This document shows positions 36,421 to 46,594 of a stretch of 64,000 nucleotides of DNA, piece after piece. The DNA lies in contig OX359269.1 in NCBI GenBank assembly GCA_947179155.2, positions 49,830,524 through 49,894,523 of the forward strand, in the 5' to 3' direction. Position 1 is the first letter of the stretch; the number at the start of each line of letters is the position of its first letter. Made by a program: the position numbers and the translations under genes. The DNA is from Hedera helix (lineage: Eukaryota; Streptophyta; Magnoliopsida; Apiales; Araliaceae). The notes under the pieces were generated by a model. That model was not told the origin of the DNA. It worked only from the letters and a program-made list of their open reading frames with translations, and made no database searches.

Positions 36421-36548
36421 ACACAACAACTAAACACTATATTTATCTATACTATTAAACAGTGGGGCATAGTATTAAAATCCTTGTCATGTTCCACTTT
36501 TTAATAGTGTAGATGGATGCGTTTAGTTGTTGTGTGTGTAGACTTGTC
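36417..36548. repeat. MITE-like palindromic element, copy 3
   Basis: It has the same ends as copy 2 (ACACACAACAACTAAACAC on the left; ACACACAACAACTAAACGC from the right) around a short GTGGGGCAT-containing centre. It lies directly outside the right arm of the long inverted repeat. Confidence 0.65.
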
Positions 36549-36599
36549 CAAAAAAAATTATATATCAGCAGCCGCATCAATTAAGGTTAACCATGATTT

Positions 36600-37024
36600 G
36601 ATTTTTAGATATTCTAATTTTTTTTTTTAAAAATACAATAGTTAGTCTGTTAAAAAAGTAATATGTTAATTAAATTAATAACACTTACAAAATTAATTAT
36701 TTTTTTTTTGTCATTAACTCAAAAATCTTACTTTCTTCGCTAGTTATACTACCATGAGTAAAGGGGTTATCGATCTATATTAAGACGAGTGTATTAATTA
36801 CATGCTTATTAGTATTGTCAATCAGTTAGTTATTCTAAATAAATTTGTACAAAGATATATTAGGATCCAATGGCTTCTAATTTTGCACATCAATTTCTAA
36901 TTGGACCGACGGCCACCGGTAAGCTGTTGATATCCACACTCCACAACTTGGAAATTAAGCACCGCCACCCAATAACAGCTAGCAATTGGATGGATTAGAC
37001 TTTGGTGAAATTCAATTCCTTTGC
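36600..37024. other. Intergenic, no gene seen
   Basis: AT-rich DNA with a slightly GC-richer patch near 36895-36990. No coding region or recognisable element. Confidence 0.4.
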
Positions 37025-38751
37025 TCTATATAATGATAAATTTACGTAAGTCAATTTTTCTTATTTATCTATCTAAATTAAAAACTAAAATTATTAACAT
37101 AGTTTTATAAGGAAATAAAAATTAATATTATAATTTTATAAAGAAATAATCAAATCAAGATTATTTTATGTAATATTAATTTGTTACTTTTATTTAAATA
37201 TATATACAATAATTTAAGTTTAAATAAAATTATATTATTACTTAGATAATATAGTTTGAGAGGAAAAAAATATTCTAAACTACATTACTTACATAATTTA
37301 ATTTGTAAGAATTATTTAAATATAAGTATAATTATTTCAAGTATAAATAGGATTTTATTATTTAAATATAAGTATAATTAAATATTAAGGATTTCACGAT
37401 ATCATCTTACATAATATTAATATGTTATTATTATTAAATTGTTGCTATTTATTTCTACTTATATATATGTAATATTATAAGAAAATAATTTTCCTATAAG
37501 GGTATCTTACCTAGTATTAAATTGCTAATATTATTAAAATAAAAGGTATAGATACATTATGTTAACCAACAATATGATTCAATTATTAAATATGAAAATA
37601 AAAATTAATTTATCTATCCAATAATAATTTGTAAACCTAAATTAAAAATATCAGCATTGTCATAATTTAGTTCTATTCGGTCAAAAACTAAAATTAGTAA
37701 TATATATTTGTACACAATAAAAAATCAAAAGGTCATCTCACAAAATATTAATTTGTTATTATTATTAAATAAGATTTTATTACTAATTAGATAATTTAAT
37801 TTCAGAAAAAGATTTTTTTTTTTATGAAAATCATCTTAACTACCTTGAATTTGTTACTATTATTAAAAGTTAAGTATAATTATATTTCAAGTATAAGTAT
37901 AATTTTATTATTAATTAGATAATATAGTTTTAGAAAAAAAAAATTATGAAAATCATCTAACATAATACTAAATTGTTACTATTACTAAAATATAAGTATA
38001 AATATAATACATTGGCCAATTATATGATCACATTATTAAAGATACAAATAATAAATAATTAATAATGTCATGTTTGTGCAAAACCATGAGAAACAAAGAT
38101 ATTTAAATAATATATTTTATAATGAAACACTCATAAAGTCATCTTGTCTAACTTGAATTTGTTAGTATTATTTAAGTAAAGTATAAGTAGTACTTTATTA
38201 ATACTACTATTAATTAAAATACTAGCCTTAGGATTATTAATACTAAAATTAGCTTATTACAATATAAGTATACATATAATACATTGAACAACTATGCGAT
38301 TTAGTTATTAAATTAAAAATTAAGAGCTAAAAATTAAATAATTTATCCAATAACATATTTATAATAAACAAAATTATACATATAATATATAATAGTATAC
38401 TTTTAGAAGAAATTATTTTTTTAAAAAATATCATTTTACCTAACTTAAATTTTTTAATGTTATTAAATATAAGTATAATTATATTTCAAGTATAAATATG
38501 ATTTTATTATTATTTAGATTAGATAATTTTAAAAACAAATTATTTTCTTTTAATAAGGACCATAAAATAATTAATAAATAAATTTTGGAAAAAAACAAGA
38601 TATTAAAATATAAAAACACAAAATAGCCTATTAAATTAAAAAAAATATTACTTACTTTATTTAAAATATTATATAAAAATAATATTAACAAAAAAGTAAA
38701 TATAAAATTTAAGTATCAAGAATAATAACCCAAGCACGGGTATCCTGCTAG
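37025..38751 (+). mobile_element. Probable Helitron relic (3-prime end clearest)
   Basis: The right end reads AACCCAAGCACGGGTATCC then TGCTAG and T, resembling plant Helitron 3-prime ends in which a CACGGGT hairpin arm precedes CTAG followed by T. The stem is decayed. The preceding 1.7 kb is monotonously AT-rich with repeated words such as AAGTATAATTATATTTCAAG and TTTATTATTAATTAGATAAT, near 37.2, 37.35, 37.8, 37.9 and 38.5 kb, as expected of a non-autonomous element. The 5-prime boundary (TCTATATAATG near 37025) is a guess. Confidence 0.4.
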
Positions 38752-38759
38752 TAATTCAT

Positions 38760-39200
38760 TCATTGTTGATTTAGCAAATGGACAATAGTACGTAAACAAC
38801 AATTAAACACAATACTAATCATAATTATAAAAAAATATAATTTGACACAAATTTTTATATTAAATTTTATTTTTTAATAATTAAAATTGATATTATATTT
38901 TATTATTGTGTTTATAAATTTATTCTTAGCAAATAGATAACAGCTGACTCAAATTCCCAGTCCTCGTATTATCAAAAAATTATTTTACAATCTTAAGACA
39001 TAGTCATATTTCAAGATTACTCGTATATTATTATTTTAATATATATAATTATTTTTTTATTATATATATTAAAATAACAACATATTAATGGCCGAGCTCT
39101 CAAGACCACGGACTATCTTCTCTATATTATCCACTTACGAATAAACATCTATCCCCCACAGATACTCGATCCACTAATATATATATATACCAACCCAAAC
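38760..39200. other. Intergenic upstream of the DnaJ gene
   Basis: AT-rich DNA that becomes C-rich just before the DnaJ promoter. No gene seen. Confidence 0.4.
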
Positions 39201-39224
39201 TCCAACCTCACGATCCACACTCCC

Positions 39225-39232
39225 CTATATAA
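39225..39232 (+). promoter_or_regulatory. TATA box of the DnaJ gene
   Basis: CTATATAA lies 186 bases upstream of the ATG at 39418. It predicts transcription start near 39262 and a C-rich 5-prime region of about 155 bases with no ATG. Confidence 0.6.
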
Positions 39233-39417
39233 TCATCTCTGCTCCTTCAACTCCTCATTCTCTCATCTCGCCACTGCCACCTCCGTGAGGACTATCTGGT
39301 AACGGTAAATCCCGTCGATCGACGTCGAGTGTCAGATTTCATCCTCCTAGTATTACCGCCGCTAACGCCTCCGCGGACAGGACGAGATCACTCAATACTT
39401 GTTTATCAGCTCCCAAA

Positions 39418-39753
39418 ATGGCTTCTTTTTCGCTCTACGAAGTTCTCGGAATTCCCATGGGCGCCTCTGGTCTGGAGATAAAGGCGGCGTACCGTCGGAT
39501 GGCGAGGACTTGCCATCCCGACGTGGTGACGATCGGCCAAAAGGATTCGTCGGCCGACGAGTTCATGAAGATTCACGCTGCTTACTCCACACTATCAGAT
39601 CCCGAGAAACGCGCCCAATACGACCGGATGATTTTCCGTCTTCACCAGCCGCACCGTCAGGCTGTTTCGGCTATGGCTGGTCTGGAGCCGGTATTTTCGA
39701 GGTTTAATTCTGGTTATTCTGGCCGAAACTGGGAGACAGATCAGTGCTGGTAG
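39418..39753 (+). CDS. Short DnaJ (J11-type) co-chaperone lacking an ATG-initiated transit peptide
   Basis: The single exon encodes 111 aa. The J-domain opens at SLYEVLGIPMGASG, contains the HPD motif needed to stimulate Hsp70 ATPase (RTCHPDVV) and continues DEFMKIHAAYSTLSDPEKRA. The C-terminus GRNWETDQCW is that of plant J11-type proteins, which are usually about 160 aa chloroplast stromal proteins with an N-terminal transit peptide. Here the frame is open upstream from 39289 and reads Ser/Thr/Arg-rich (FHPPSITAANASADRTRSLN), like a transit peptide, but it has no ATG and a TGA at 39286-39288. The ATG at 39418 has a strong context (AAAATGGCT). The product would therefore start at the J-domain and be cytosolic unless a non-ATG start is used. 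Confidence 0.85.
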   Translation: MASFSLYEVLGIPMGASGLEIKAAYRRMARTCHPDVVTIGQKDSSADEFMKIHAAYSTLSDPEKRAQYDRMIFRLHQPHRQAVSAMAGLEPVFSRFNSGYSGRNWETDQCW

Positions 39754-39824
39754 TGTCGTGAGTTGACTCAACTAGGTTACAGTATGGATTTGTGTAAATT
39801 TATAGATATTGAGATGGATGTGTA

Positions 39825-39825
<1 letters not shown>

Positions 39826-39852
<27 letters not shown>
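39826..39852. repeat. TA dinucleotide array
   Basis: About 13 TA units in the 3-prime UTR region of the DnaJ gene. Confidence 0.85.
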
Positions 39853-39856
<4 letters not shown>

Positions 39857-39859
39857 TAT

Positions 39860-41370
39860 ACGGAGAAGCCAAGTGAGCGCACTCTTCACTGCCATCGATC
39901 TAGATCTGACGGACCTAAGTCCGGCTTTATATGTAATCAAATTGTTAGATTAGAGATGATCTTAGGTCTGGCTTCCTCCGTTTTTGTAACTTGCTGGTGA
40001 TTACGGATATTATATGTAATCAAATTGCGCCAAAATTAACGGATACTCTTTTTCTTCTTTTTCCTTTTTCTCCCTCTTTTTCACTGTAAGGCAATACTCT
40101 TCATCGTACCTTCTCTCTTAATCATTCGATGAACATATGAATTTTTTATCAAAATTTAAGTAGTAAAAAATTTATACCTTTTCTCTCATTTAAATTAACA
40201 CAAATTTTGATAGAACATAATCAACATTTAAATGATTTAAAATTTATTTAAAGGTAAAAATATTTTTAATAATTCTAAATCGTAATAGAATTGATCATCA
40301 ACTATCTATTAATTAACATATATTTAACTCTATTAACATATTTTGATCGTAACTAAAAAAATTATTATGATCAAATATTTGATTTATTGAATAAAATTGA
40401 GGCAAAAGTATATTGAATGGAAGCCAAATCTATTCTCACTTGTTCTTTTTCTCTTCTTGTTTACACATTCAGCTGTCAATGAACTAAGAATTTATTTTGT
40501 GCTAAAGAAGTACTAATAATTTTAAGAGTCATGTTATATATACCAAAAGTGTATAATTATAAGAATGAAATAAGAAAATGTTTTGTGCAAAAGAAGTACT
40601 AATAATTTGAAGAGTCATATTGGTATAACTTATATATACCAAAAATGTATAATTATAAGAATGTTATAATATATGACAATAAATTTATATTGATATTAAA
40701 TATTAATTTATGTAAATACGTAAGATAAAAAGATATAAAAAAAAAAAAAAGACTTCTGATTCCACATTTTACCAGTGTTATAATAAAAAATTATTTAATA
40801 ATTTTAAAATATTATCATATAATATCTTAAATTATTAATATATTATTATATTAACATGTACAGTAGGCATGTTCGATAACATAGAATAATTTTTGGGTGT
40901 TACTATATAATAATCAGGTGGAAGATACTAAACTGCACGCTTCCCAGTTTCCACAGGAGGAACGTGATTTAGTCGGTCCGTACATAAGAAATATTTGTAA
41001 GGAATTTAATAATCACATGCAATAATTCATGATCAGTTGCCCACTGCTATCTGCTTGTCCTTCCTTTTTATTATATAAATTATTTAAAATATAATTATAC
41101 ATATTAATTTTTTTTATTAAAATTAATATTAATTTAAAATTTTATTATTATCCATATATTAATTAATTAATTATTTTTCTCTTTCTCTCAATCACTCTAT
41201 CTTTAAAAATAAAGTCAAAAATGATTAAAAAAAATTCTTAAATATATTTAAAATATCTTATATTTAAAAAAAAATAATTCTAAAAACACCTATATAATAA
41301 AAAATAAGGAGTAACAAATTATAAATGCAGGAAGAGAGAGTTACTGTTCTGCCTTCATTAATGCATTGCC
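39860..41370. other. Gene-free AT-rich stretch
   Basis: It includes the probable end of the DnaJ transcript, a CT-rich patch near 40045-40080 and a tandem duplication at 40495-40675. No gene is supported. Confidence 0.45.
40495..40675. repeat. Tandem duplication, unit about 85-90 bp
   Basis: Two adjacent copies contain TTTTGTGC, AAGAAGTACTAATAATTT, AGAGTCAT, TATATATACCAAAA and TGTATAATTATAAGAATG in the same order, with small indels. Confidence 0.75.
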
Positions 41371-41500
41371 TGTTGGAAAGCTCCAGAAACATTATTTACA
41401 CTTGCTTACGAAAATGAAAAGACTAGTCCAAAAACGTCTTGGTCTGTGGACTGAGCCTATTTAAGGCTGTTTCGAGAGCGTTGTAATCTATTCATCAATA
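41371..41500 (+). mobile_element. Truncated LTR fragment
   Basis: This begins TGTTGGAAAGCTCCAGAAAC and is clearly homologous to the sequence at 45489, sharing GTCTTGGTCTGTGGACTGAG and the TATA-like CCTATTTAAGG. Similarity stops near 41500. TG start and internal TATA box suit an LTR, probably Ty1/copia. Confidence 0.6.
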
Positions 41501-41649
41501 TATTTTAGTAAAAAAAATATAAAATTTAATTTTAAAATAATTAAATTAACTTAAAAAATTAAATTTGAACATTTAATTCAAGACGGAACTCAAGTTAAAA
41601 GACCAAAATTATTCGGGCTAAAATTCACTCGTATGTTTTATTACTTATG

Positions 41650-41770
41650 CATATAGACCTGGCAAACGGACCGGACTTTTGACGGGTCGGGTCAAAAATA
41701 GCTCGACTTTTTGCGGGCTACAAAATGTTAGGCCCGTGACTCGCACGGGCCGACCCGGCCGACGGGCCAT
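41650..41770 (+). mobile_element. hAT-like transposon end
   Basis: TAGACCTGGCAAACGG is followed by GC-rich GGGTCGGG, GGCCCGTG and CGACCCGGCCGACGGGCC. This is the typical subterminal composition of plant hAT (Ac-like) elements, whose ends read CAG(A)CCTGGCAAACGG. The sequence changes to AT-rich at about 41770. No second end or 8-bp duplication was found. Confidence 0.4.
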
Positions 41771-42638
41771 TTAATTTCTTATTTTTTTTTATAAAAAAAT
41801 ATTTATTATGATTTATAATTTAAAATAAATACTAACACTAATTATTTATAATTATGACACATAATTTCTATATAATCATATAATATTATTAATAAATAAA
41901 ATAAAACAATCAATAATTTTATATTAAAGCCAAACTTGCTTTAAAAATCAAAACCTCCCACCTCTCTATATTAGTTATGATATTCAATACTGATAGTTTG
42001 ATGCTACCAAAACTCTTGTCAAACTAGTTACCTTTTATACATAACCCAAGAACAAAAGGAAATATTCCCCTTAATTCATGTCTCGATTCCATTGTCCTTT
42101 AGAGAAAAATATATTTATGCATAGGACACATAAAAATTGTGTAACTGGTGTCAACTTGAAGAATTAAGTTAACCACTAACTTGTTAGGAGATGAGCAATT
42201 GAAAAAAATATATTAAAAATTTATTTTTCTTGTGTCACCACTATCTTTCCTCTTTAGGTAAAAACTTCCAAACCAATCAATTAGGTAAAGGCAATCCATT
42301 AACAATGGGGTAAGAATTCTAGATGTGAACAATATATATACATATATAATCAATAATTTATATATTATCTAATTTTCAAAATAAAATATATTATAAATAA
42401 TAACATTTTTCGAATCTTCATTTTAACTTATCTGAAATATGTGCCATTGGCGGTTCAATTTTTGTCTAGTGCAGGTTTCGGTCCATTATATGTCAACTAG
42501 TTTAATACCATGTGCATGGTAGGAGAAAAATTATTTCCTACTGTTGAAGCATTATCATAATTTAAAATGATTTTATATTAATTATTATTATTACCGATTG
42601 TCATTTGCTCTACTTTATATTTAGATTATCTGACGGCC

Positions 42639-42660
42639 AATATGGTGTCGACACCATATT
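42639..42660. repeat. Perfect 22-bp palindrome
   Basis: AATATGGTGTC followed by GACACCATATT, centred on a SalI-type GTCGAC site. It is exactly self-complementary. Confidence 0.9.
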
Positions 42661-42748
42661 TGAGGAAGAAGAAGAAGAATAAAAAAACCCAACTATGACA
42701 TAACTGCCTCTTAGCAAGATTATTCTACTATACAATGGATTGGCGGTA

Positions 42749-42847
42749 ATCCTTTAGAAATTCGCCTTAGCAAATTCTACAAATCCTATCCTTTAGAAAT
42801 TCTACTTGGTAAAAATCTACAAATCCTATTTGGAAACTATATAAACT
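42749..42847 (+). promoter_or_regulatory. Direct repeat pair and TATA box upstream of the RING gene
   Basis: Two adjacent units of about 40 bases share CCTTTAGAAATTC and TCTACAAATCCTAT. They are followed by ACTATATAAAC (TATA box, about 42837-42847). The RING reading frame starts about 320 bases further on. Confidence 0.45.
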
Positions 42848-43169
42848 AATCCTAACTATAAATACATGATATTAAGGAACATTCTTTATCCGTATTAGTC
42901 ACGGCCTTGGGCGGTCTTAGTTCAAGGAATGATCCTTCACTCCCTAATCTTGAGTTATCTATTGTTATCACAATCAGTCAGCGCCCTCATTCTTCTTCTA
43001 ATAGCCGGATAACAACAACGTTCCTAACTAAATACCACTCACTCATCACAGTTTCCAGCCAACTGCGTAATCGACTCGCCATCTTCACCATTCTGGGCTT
43101 TTATAATCACAAAGATTTTCGAGACAAACATTCGTTTCCCACTAGAAAAAATCCAATGGAGAGAGAGAT

Positions 43170-43779
43170 ATGAGAACCCATATTTACTTGGATAACAATC
43201 GTGACGAATTAATGAAGTTAATCTTAAACATGGCTCATGAGACGGTAGAAAAGTACTCGAATTGTGGCCGCAAAATACTTACTTTATGTGTCAACATTGA
43301 AAGAAACGTAACTCTAGCCGATAGTGAATACCAAACAATGGCCATGGACAAAAAGAAGGAGACGCGTTGTGAGAAACTAAGCCAGTTAGTTGCTAATTTG
43401 ATCCATAATGGTCGAGAACATAATACGCCTTGGTATTGTATACTAGGGATAATAAGACAATGTGTAAGCGAGAGCGCACCAAATATAACCAGCTTAGATC
43501 ACAACTACGAATATAATTTATTGAGGACGTTGTACAACAAAGCATTGAGGGGTTTGATGCACAGGGAGCAGCCAAGTAAGGAAGATTGCTCTATTTGTAG
43601 GGATGAGATATTTGATTAAATACCAAGAAGAAAAGGGGATTGGATCAGAACAAGTCACCTGCCTGCCATGCTGTCATGTGTTCCATCGCGACTGCATTGT
43701 GCCGTGGCTAAAGAAGAATTTCTCCTGTCCGCTGTGTAGATTTGAGCTGCAAACTAGACAAGTTTCCTCTTTCTGTTAA
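43170..43779 (+). pseudogene. RING-H2 finger protein gene with frameshift inside the RING
   Basis: The first frame (43170-43619, 149 aa) carries an uncharacterised helical region (MAHETVEKYSNCGRK, then LYNKALRGLMHREQPSKED) ending in the first RING pair CSICRDEIFD and a stop. The remaining RING ligands are intact in the +1 frame from about 43613: VTCLPCCHVFHRDCIVPWL and NFSCPLCRF, ending with a stop at 43777-43779. Together these give the C-x2-C, C-x-H-x2-H-x2-C and C-x2-C ligands of a RING-H2 domain, typical of E3 ubiquitin ligases that recruit E2 enzymes. One extra base, or two lost, near 43606-43616 separates the halves, so no functional RING is encoded as read. A sequencing error is the main alternative. 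Confidence 0.72.
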
Positions 43780-44304
43780 CCATGGCTGCAGGCAGTATTT
43801 AACTGAAACAATCTGTGTAGCAAGTGTTTGGATTTATAATGAATTGACAGATTATGTACGACTTCTCGTTCCTTTTGACAGATTATATTTTAATGCATTT
43901 CTTGGTGCATCAAGAGTGATTATTAATTAGATCAAGTCCATTATACATCTTTTTATGTCTGTAATTGAGGTTTTACAACAATAATGAAAAATCAATCTGG
44001 TTTATATAGTAATCAACATGCAATTTAAATATAGCGAGTCGAACTCAAAGCAAGTAACTGGTATGAACGTAATTCATGCAACAAATTTGAAGATTTATAG
44101 TAATAAAGGTGGTGGTGGTGGTAAAAGTTGGAGACCAATAATTATAAAGAATTGCATATCCAAAAAGAAAATATGAACTCCTCCAAGCAAAATTGAATTC
44201 ACTACTTTAAGTGCTGAAATTATCTTTATATTGTTCACGCATCTATTCAGAGATATCCAAACAAAGAAGAATGCCCAACGCAAAACATTGTGCACCACTG
44301 CAGC

Positions 44305-44613
44305 TCATTTTGACTTCTTACCCTGTTTCTTTTTTATCACTTCATCAATATACATTATGCCCTTGCCTTTATAAACTTCAGGAGGCTTACAACTACGGAC
44401 AGCAGCAGCAAACTGGTGCACCCTTTGCTTGTCAATTCCAGTGCAGCAAATTACATTTGGTTTAAAACAAAACACCCGGACAGCAGGAGGCACAGTCAGT
44501 TCAACTTCATGGCTGTATCCGAGTTTGAGGTACAGGAGACGACCTTCTGATTCAGCTCTGGCTTTGAAACCAACACCCACAAGCTTAAGAAATCGAAAGA
44601 ACTTGGCCTCCAT
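44305..44613 (-). CDS. Mitochondrial-type ribosomal protein L6 (uL6m)
   Basis: The frame from ATG at 44613 to the stop at 44305 encodes 102 aa starting MEAKFFRFLKLVGVGFKAR and containing LYLKLGYSHEVELTVPPAV, CCTGIDKQRVHQFAAAVRSC, KPPEVYKGKGIMYIDEV and the end KKKQGKKSK. This is the short uL6 family of plant mitochondria (like At2g18400), a large-subunit protein beside the factor-binding site. Start and length match that family. Ten bases upstream a TTTCAG suggests a 3-prime splice site, so a 5-prime UTR intron probably precedes the coding exon. The 5-prime exon was not fixed: candidates lie near 45.8 kb and 51.7 kb. The coding exon looks intact. Confidence 0.9.
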   Translation of the reverse strand: MEAKFFRFLKLVGVGFKARAESEGRLLYLKLGYSHEVELTVPPAVRVFCFKPNVICCTGIDKQRVHQFAAAVRSCKPPEVYKGKGIMYIDEVIKKKQGKKSK

Positions 44614-44639
44614 ACCAACCACCTGAAATAAGTCTAAAT

Positions 44640-45488
44640 TAAAAGAGAAATATTAAACCTTAAGAGAAAGAGAAGATACTAGTCATAAAAGGAAAACGAG
44701 TAACCAACAGAAATGAAAGAGTTGTGCTTCATGTACACCCTACCCTGTATGTATGTTTTTAAAACTAAGGAAATGATATGTTTCCTTGGGAAAGTCGTAA
44801 ATTTCCTTGGAATCCCATGTTTGTAAGCTTTTTTAAGTTGGGAAAGGTAATGATGAGTTTTGCAAGGAAAATAGACTAATGAAAATTATTTTTATTCCGT
44901 AATTACCCTTATCAATAACAATCAAATACATTTTGACAACCGTATCCCTAGATTACTCTTCTTTTTTCATTACCAAACTCGCAATCAAAAGATGAGGAAA
45001 GTTACTTTCCTATCATTTTCTTTCCCAACCATTTCCTAAGTTTAAAATCCTTATGATTCCTTATCCCAAAAAATCAGAGTATTACTTTTACTTTCCAATT
45101 CTTTCTAAGGATAACAAAAGGGAGTGGAAGATAAATGAAGCTTGCTATTTGAACATTGTATTACTATGAAGAAGATATCTGCAGGTGTATTTCTATCATA
45201 CTACATTTTTGAGAGGCACCGCTTATCCATAGATCAGAAGCGTACAAGAAGCGAAGACAAGGACAAGAGGTGACGAAATTAAAAACTGTAAAAAAAAAAA
45301 AAAGCACGACTGTGAACACCTACAGTGCATCTCAATAGGGGTAATGGAGGCATGACAATTTGACTTCAAGTGGGAGAGTTTTGGTATATGAAGTCAAGTT
45401 TTGATTTAATAATTCATTTATGCAAGGCCTAGGAAAAAGAGTGCTGTCTGGAATAATTCCTCTTGGTATTGTAAGGCAGTACTGTCTC
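44640..45488. other. No gene seen; probable L6 5-prime intron
   Basis: Mixed-composition non-coding DNA upstream of the L6 coding exon. Probably intron, given the acceptor-like TTTCAG at its boundary. Confidence 0.35.
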
Positions 45489-45747
45489 TGTTGGAAAGCT
45501 ATAGAAACATTAATTACACTCTCTTAAGAAAATAAAAGACTAGTCCAGAAATGTCTTGGTCTGTGGACTGAGCCTATTTAAGGATGTTTAGAGAGTGTTG
45601 TAGGTATCATCTGAGTGCTGTAAAAACTATTAACACCTCTGCACTGTATTCCTTCGGTTTTTCCAGAGTAAGGTTTTTCTCCAAGTAAATTCCTAGTTTC
45701 TTGTTTATTTTATTTTTCTGCTCTGTCTTGACTGGTCTAAATCAACA
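45489..45747 (+). mobile_element. Probable solo LTR (Ty1/copia-like)
   Basis: It starts TGTTGGAAAGC, ends AATCAACA (TG..CA with TGTTG/CAACA inverted tips), is about 259 bp long and contains a TATA-like CCTATTTAAGG. It matches the fragment at 41371. No primer-binding site, coding region or 5-bp target duplication is seen, so it is a solo or damaged LTR. Confidence 0.55.
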
Positions 45748-46594
45748 GCATATACAAGTAAAGAAGGAGACACTAACCACTAAGCATCCAAAACCGAAGA
45801 AGGGAGCGCGACATGGCCGAAGCTTCTGCGGACAAATTTCTTCCTCAATTGAAAATCTCTTTGAAAGTTATTTTTGAAATGTTCTATCCTTGTCAAACAA
45901 TCACCACGTTTGGAGCATAACAGAATTCGACAAAGATTTTGCACGCTCAACCCAATATAAATTGTGACTCACATGCAGGGAGCAAAATGTGAGCCGTTAA
46001 ATACTTAAATATGAAAGGGGTGCATATGACAAAAAGAGGGGTGCATTTTCAATGAGCGGACTCTAATGACCCAGTTGAATCAAATTACCCGAAAAAGACA
46101 AACCGAACAACTGTGGGAAGATCCCTTAGGGTACGGCCCCCTAGGGTTCGGCCCCTAGTGGTTTGACCTCTTGATTTGTTCTAACCGACGATTCATTCTT
46201 GATGCAAGTTGAATTACTGAACGAAACAAAGATGAGATCAACGAAACTGGGCGAGAAAGGATGCTACCTAGGGAATGCTCCCCCGGGTTCGGCCTACGGG
46301 ATGCATCTCTTTAGGAGTTTTGAAATGGCTTCTGGTTGAATTTTAGTCGGCTTGATAATGGATCGAGATGATTGGAAGCCAAAAGAAAAGCGAAGAAAGC
46401 AACCAAGTGGAAAGAGGGCTTAGGAAGGTATTCCCCTAGGGCCTTCATGACTTGAAGAGCTTCTCAAAGAATCCGAAACCACAACAAAAGGGTAAGAAAA
46501 GAACCAAATAAGTACGGAAAAGCAAGACAAACTGAAGGAGGCTCGAACCTAGGGTTTGTCCACCCTGGGATTCGGGCCCTCTAAGGTCCTCACC
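45748..46594. other. Repeat-derived stretch with GGTTCGGCC words
   Basis: It contains many words such as CCTAGGGTTCGGCCC and CCCCCGGGTTCGGCC. Similar GGGTTCGGCTAAGGC occurs at 50158-50172. The composition suggests a retrotransposon internal or LTR region. No intact frame is seen. Confidence 0.35.

Noticed and set aside
39399..39707. A 102-codon plus-strand frame overlapping the DnaJ gene
   Set aside because: It runs in another frame of the J-domain and shows no family motif; the DnaJ frame has the HPD motif and conserved C-terminus.
42907..43173. An 88-codon frame just before the RING gene
   Set aside because: It has no ATG start, no family resemblance and a composition like the surrounding leader.
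45781..45920. A 35-codon plus-strand frame starting ATGGCCGAAGC near 45813
   Set aside because: It is too short, lacks family motifs, and the opposite strand could equally be a leader exon; no coding claim is supportable.
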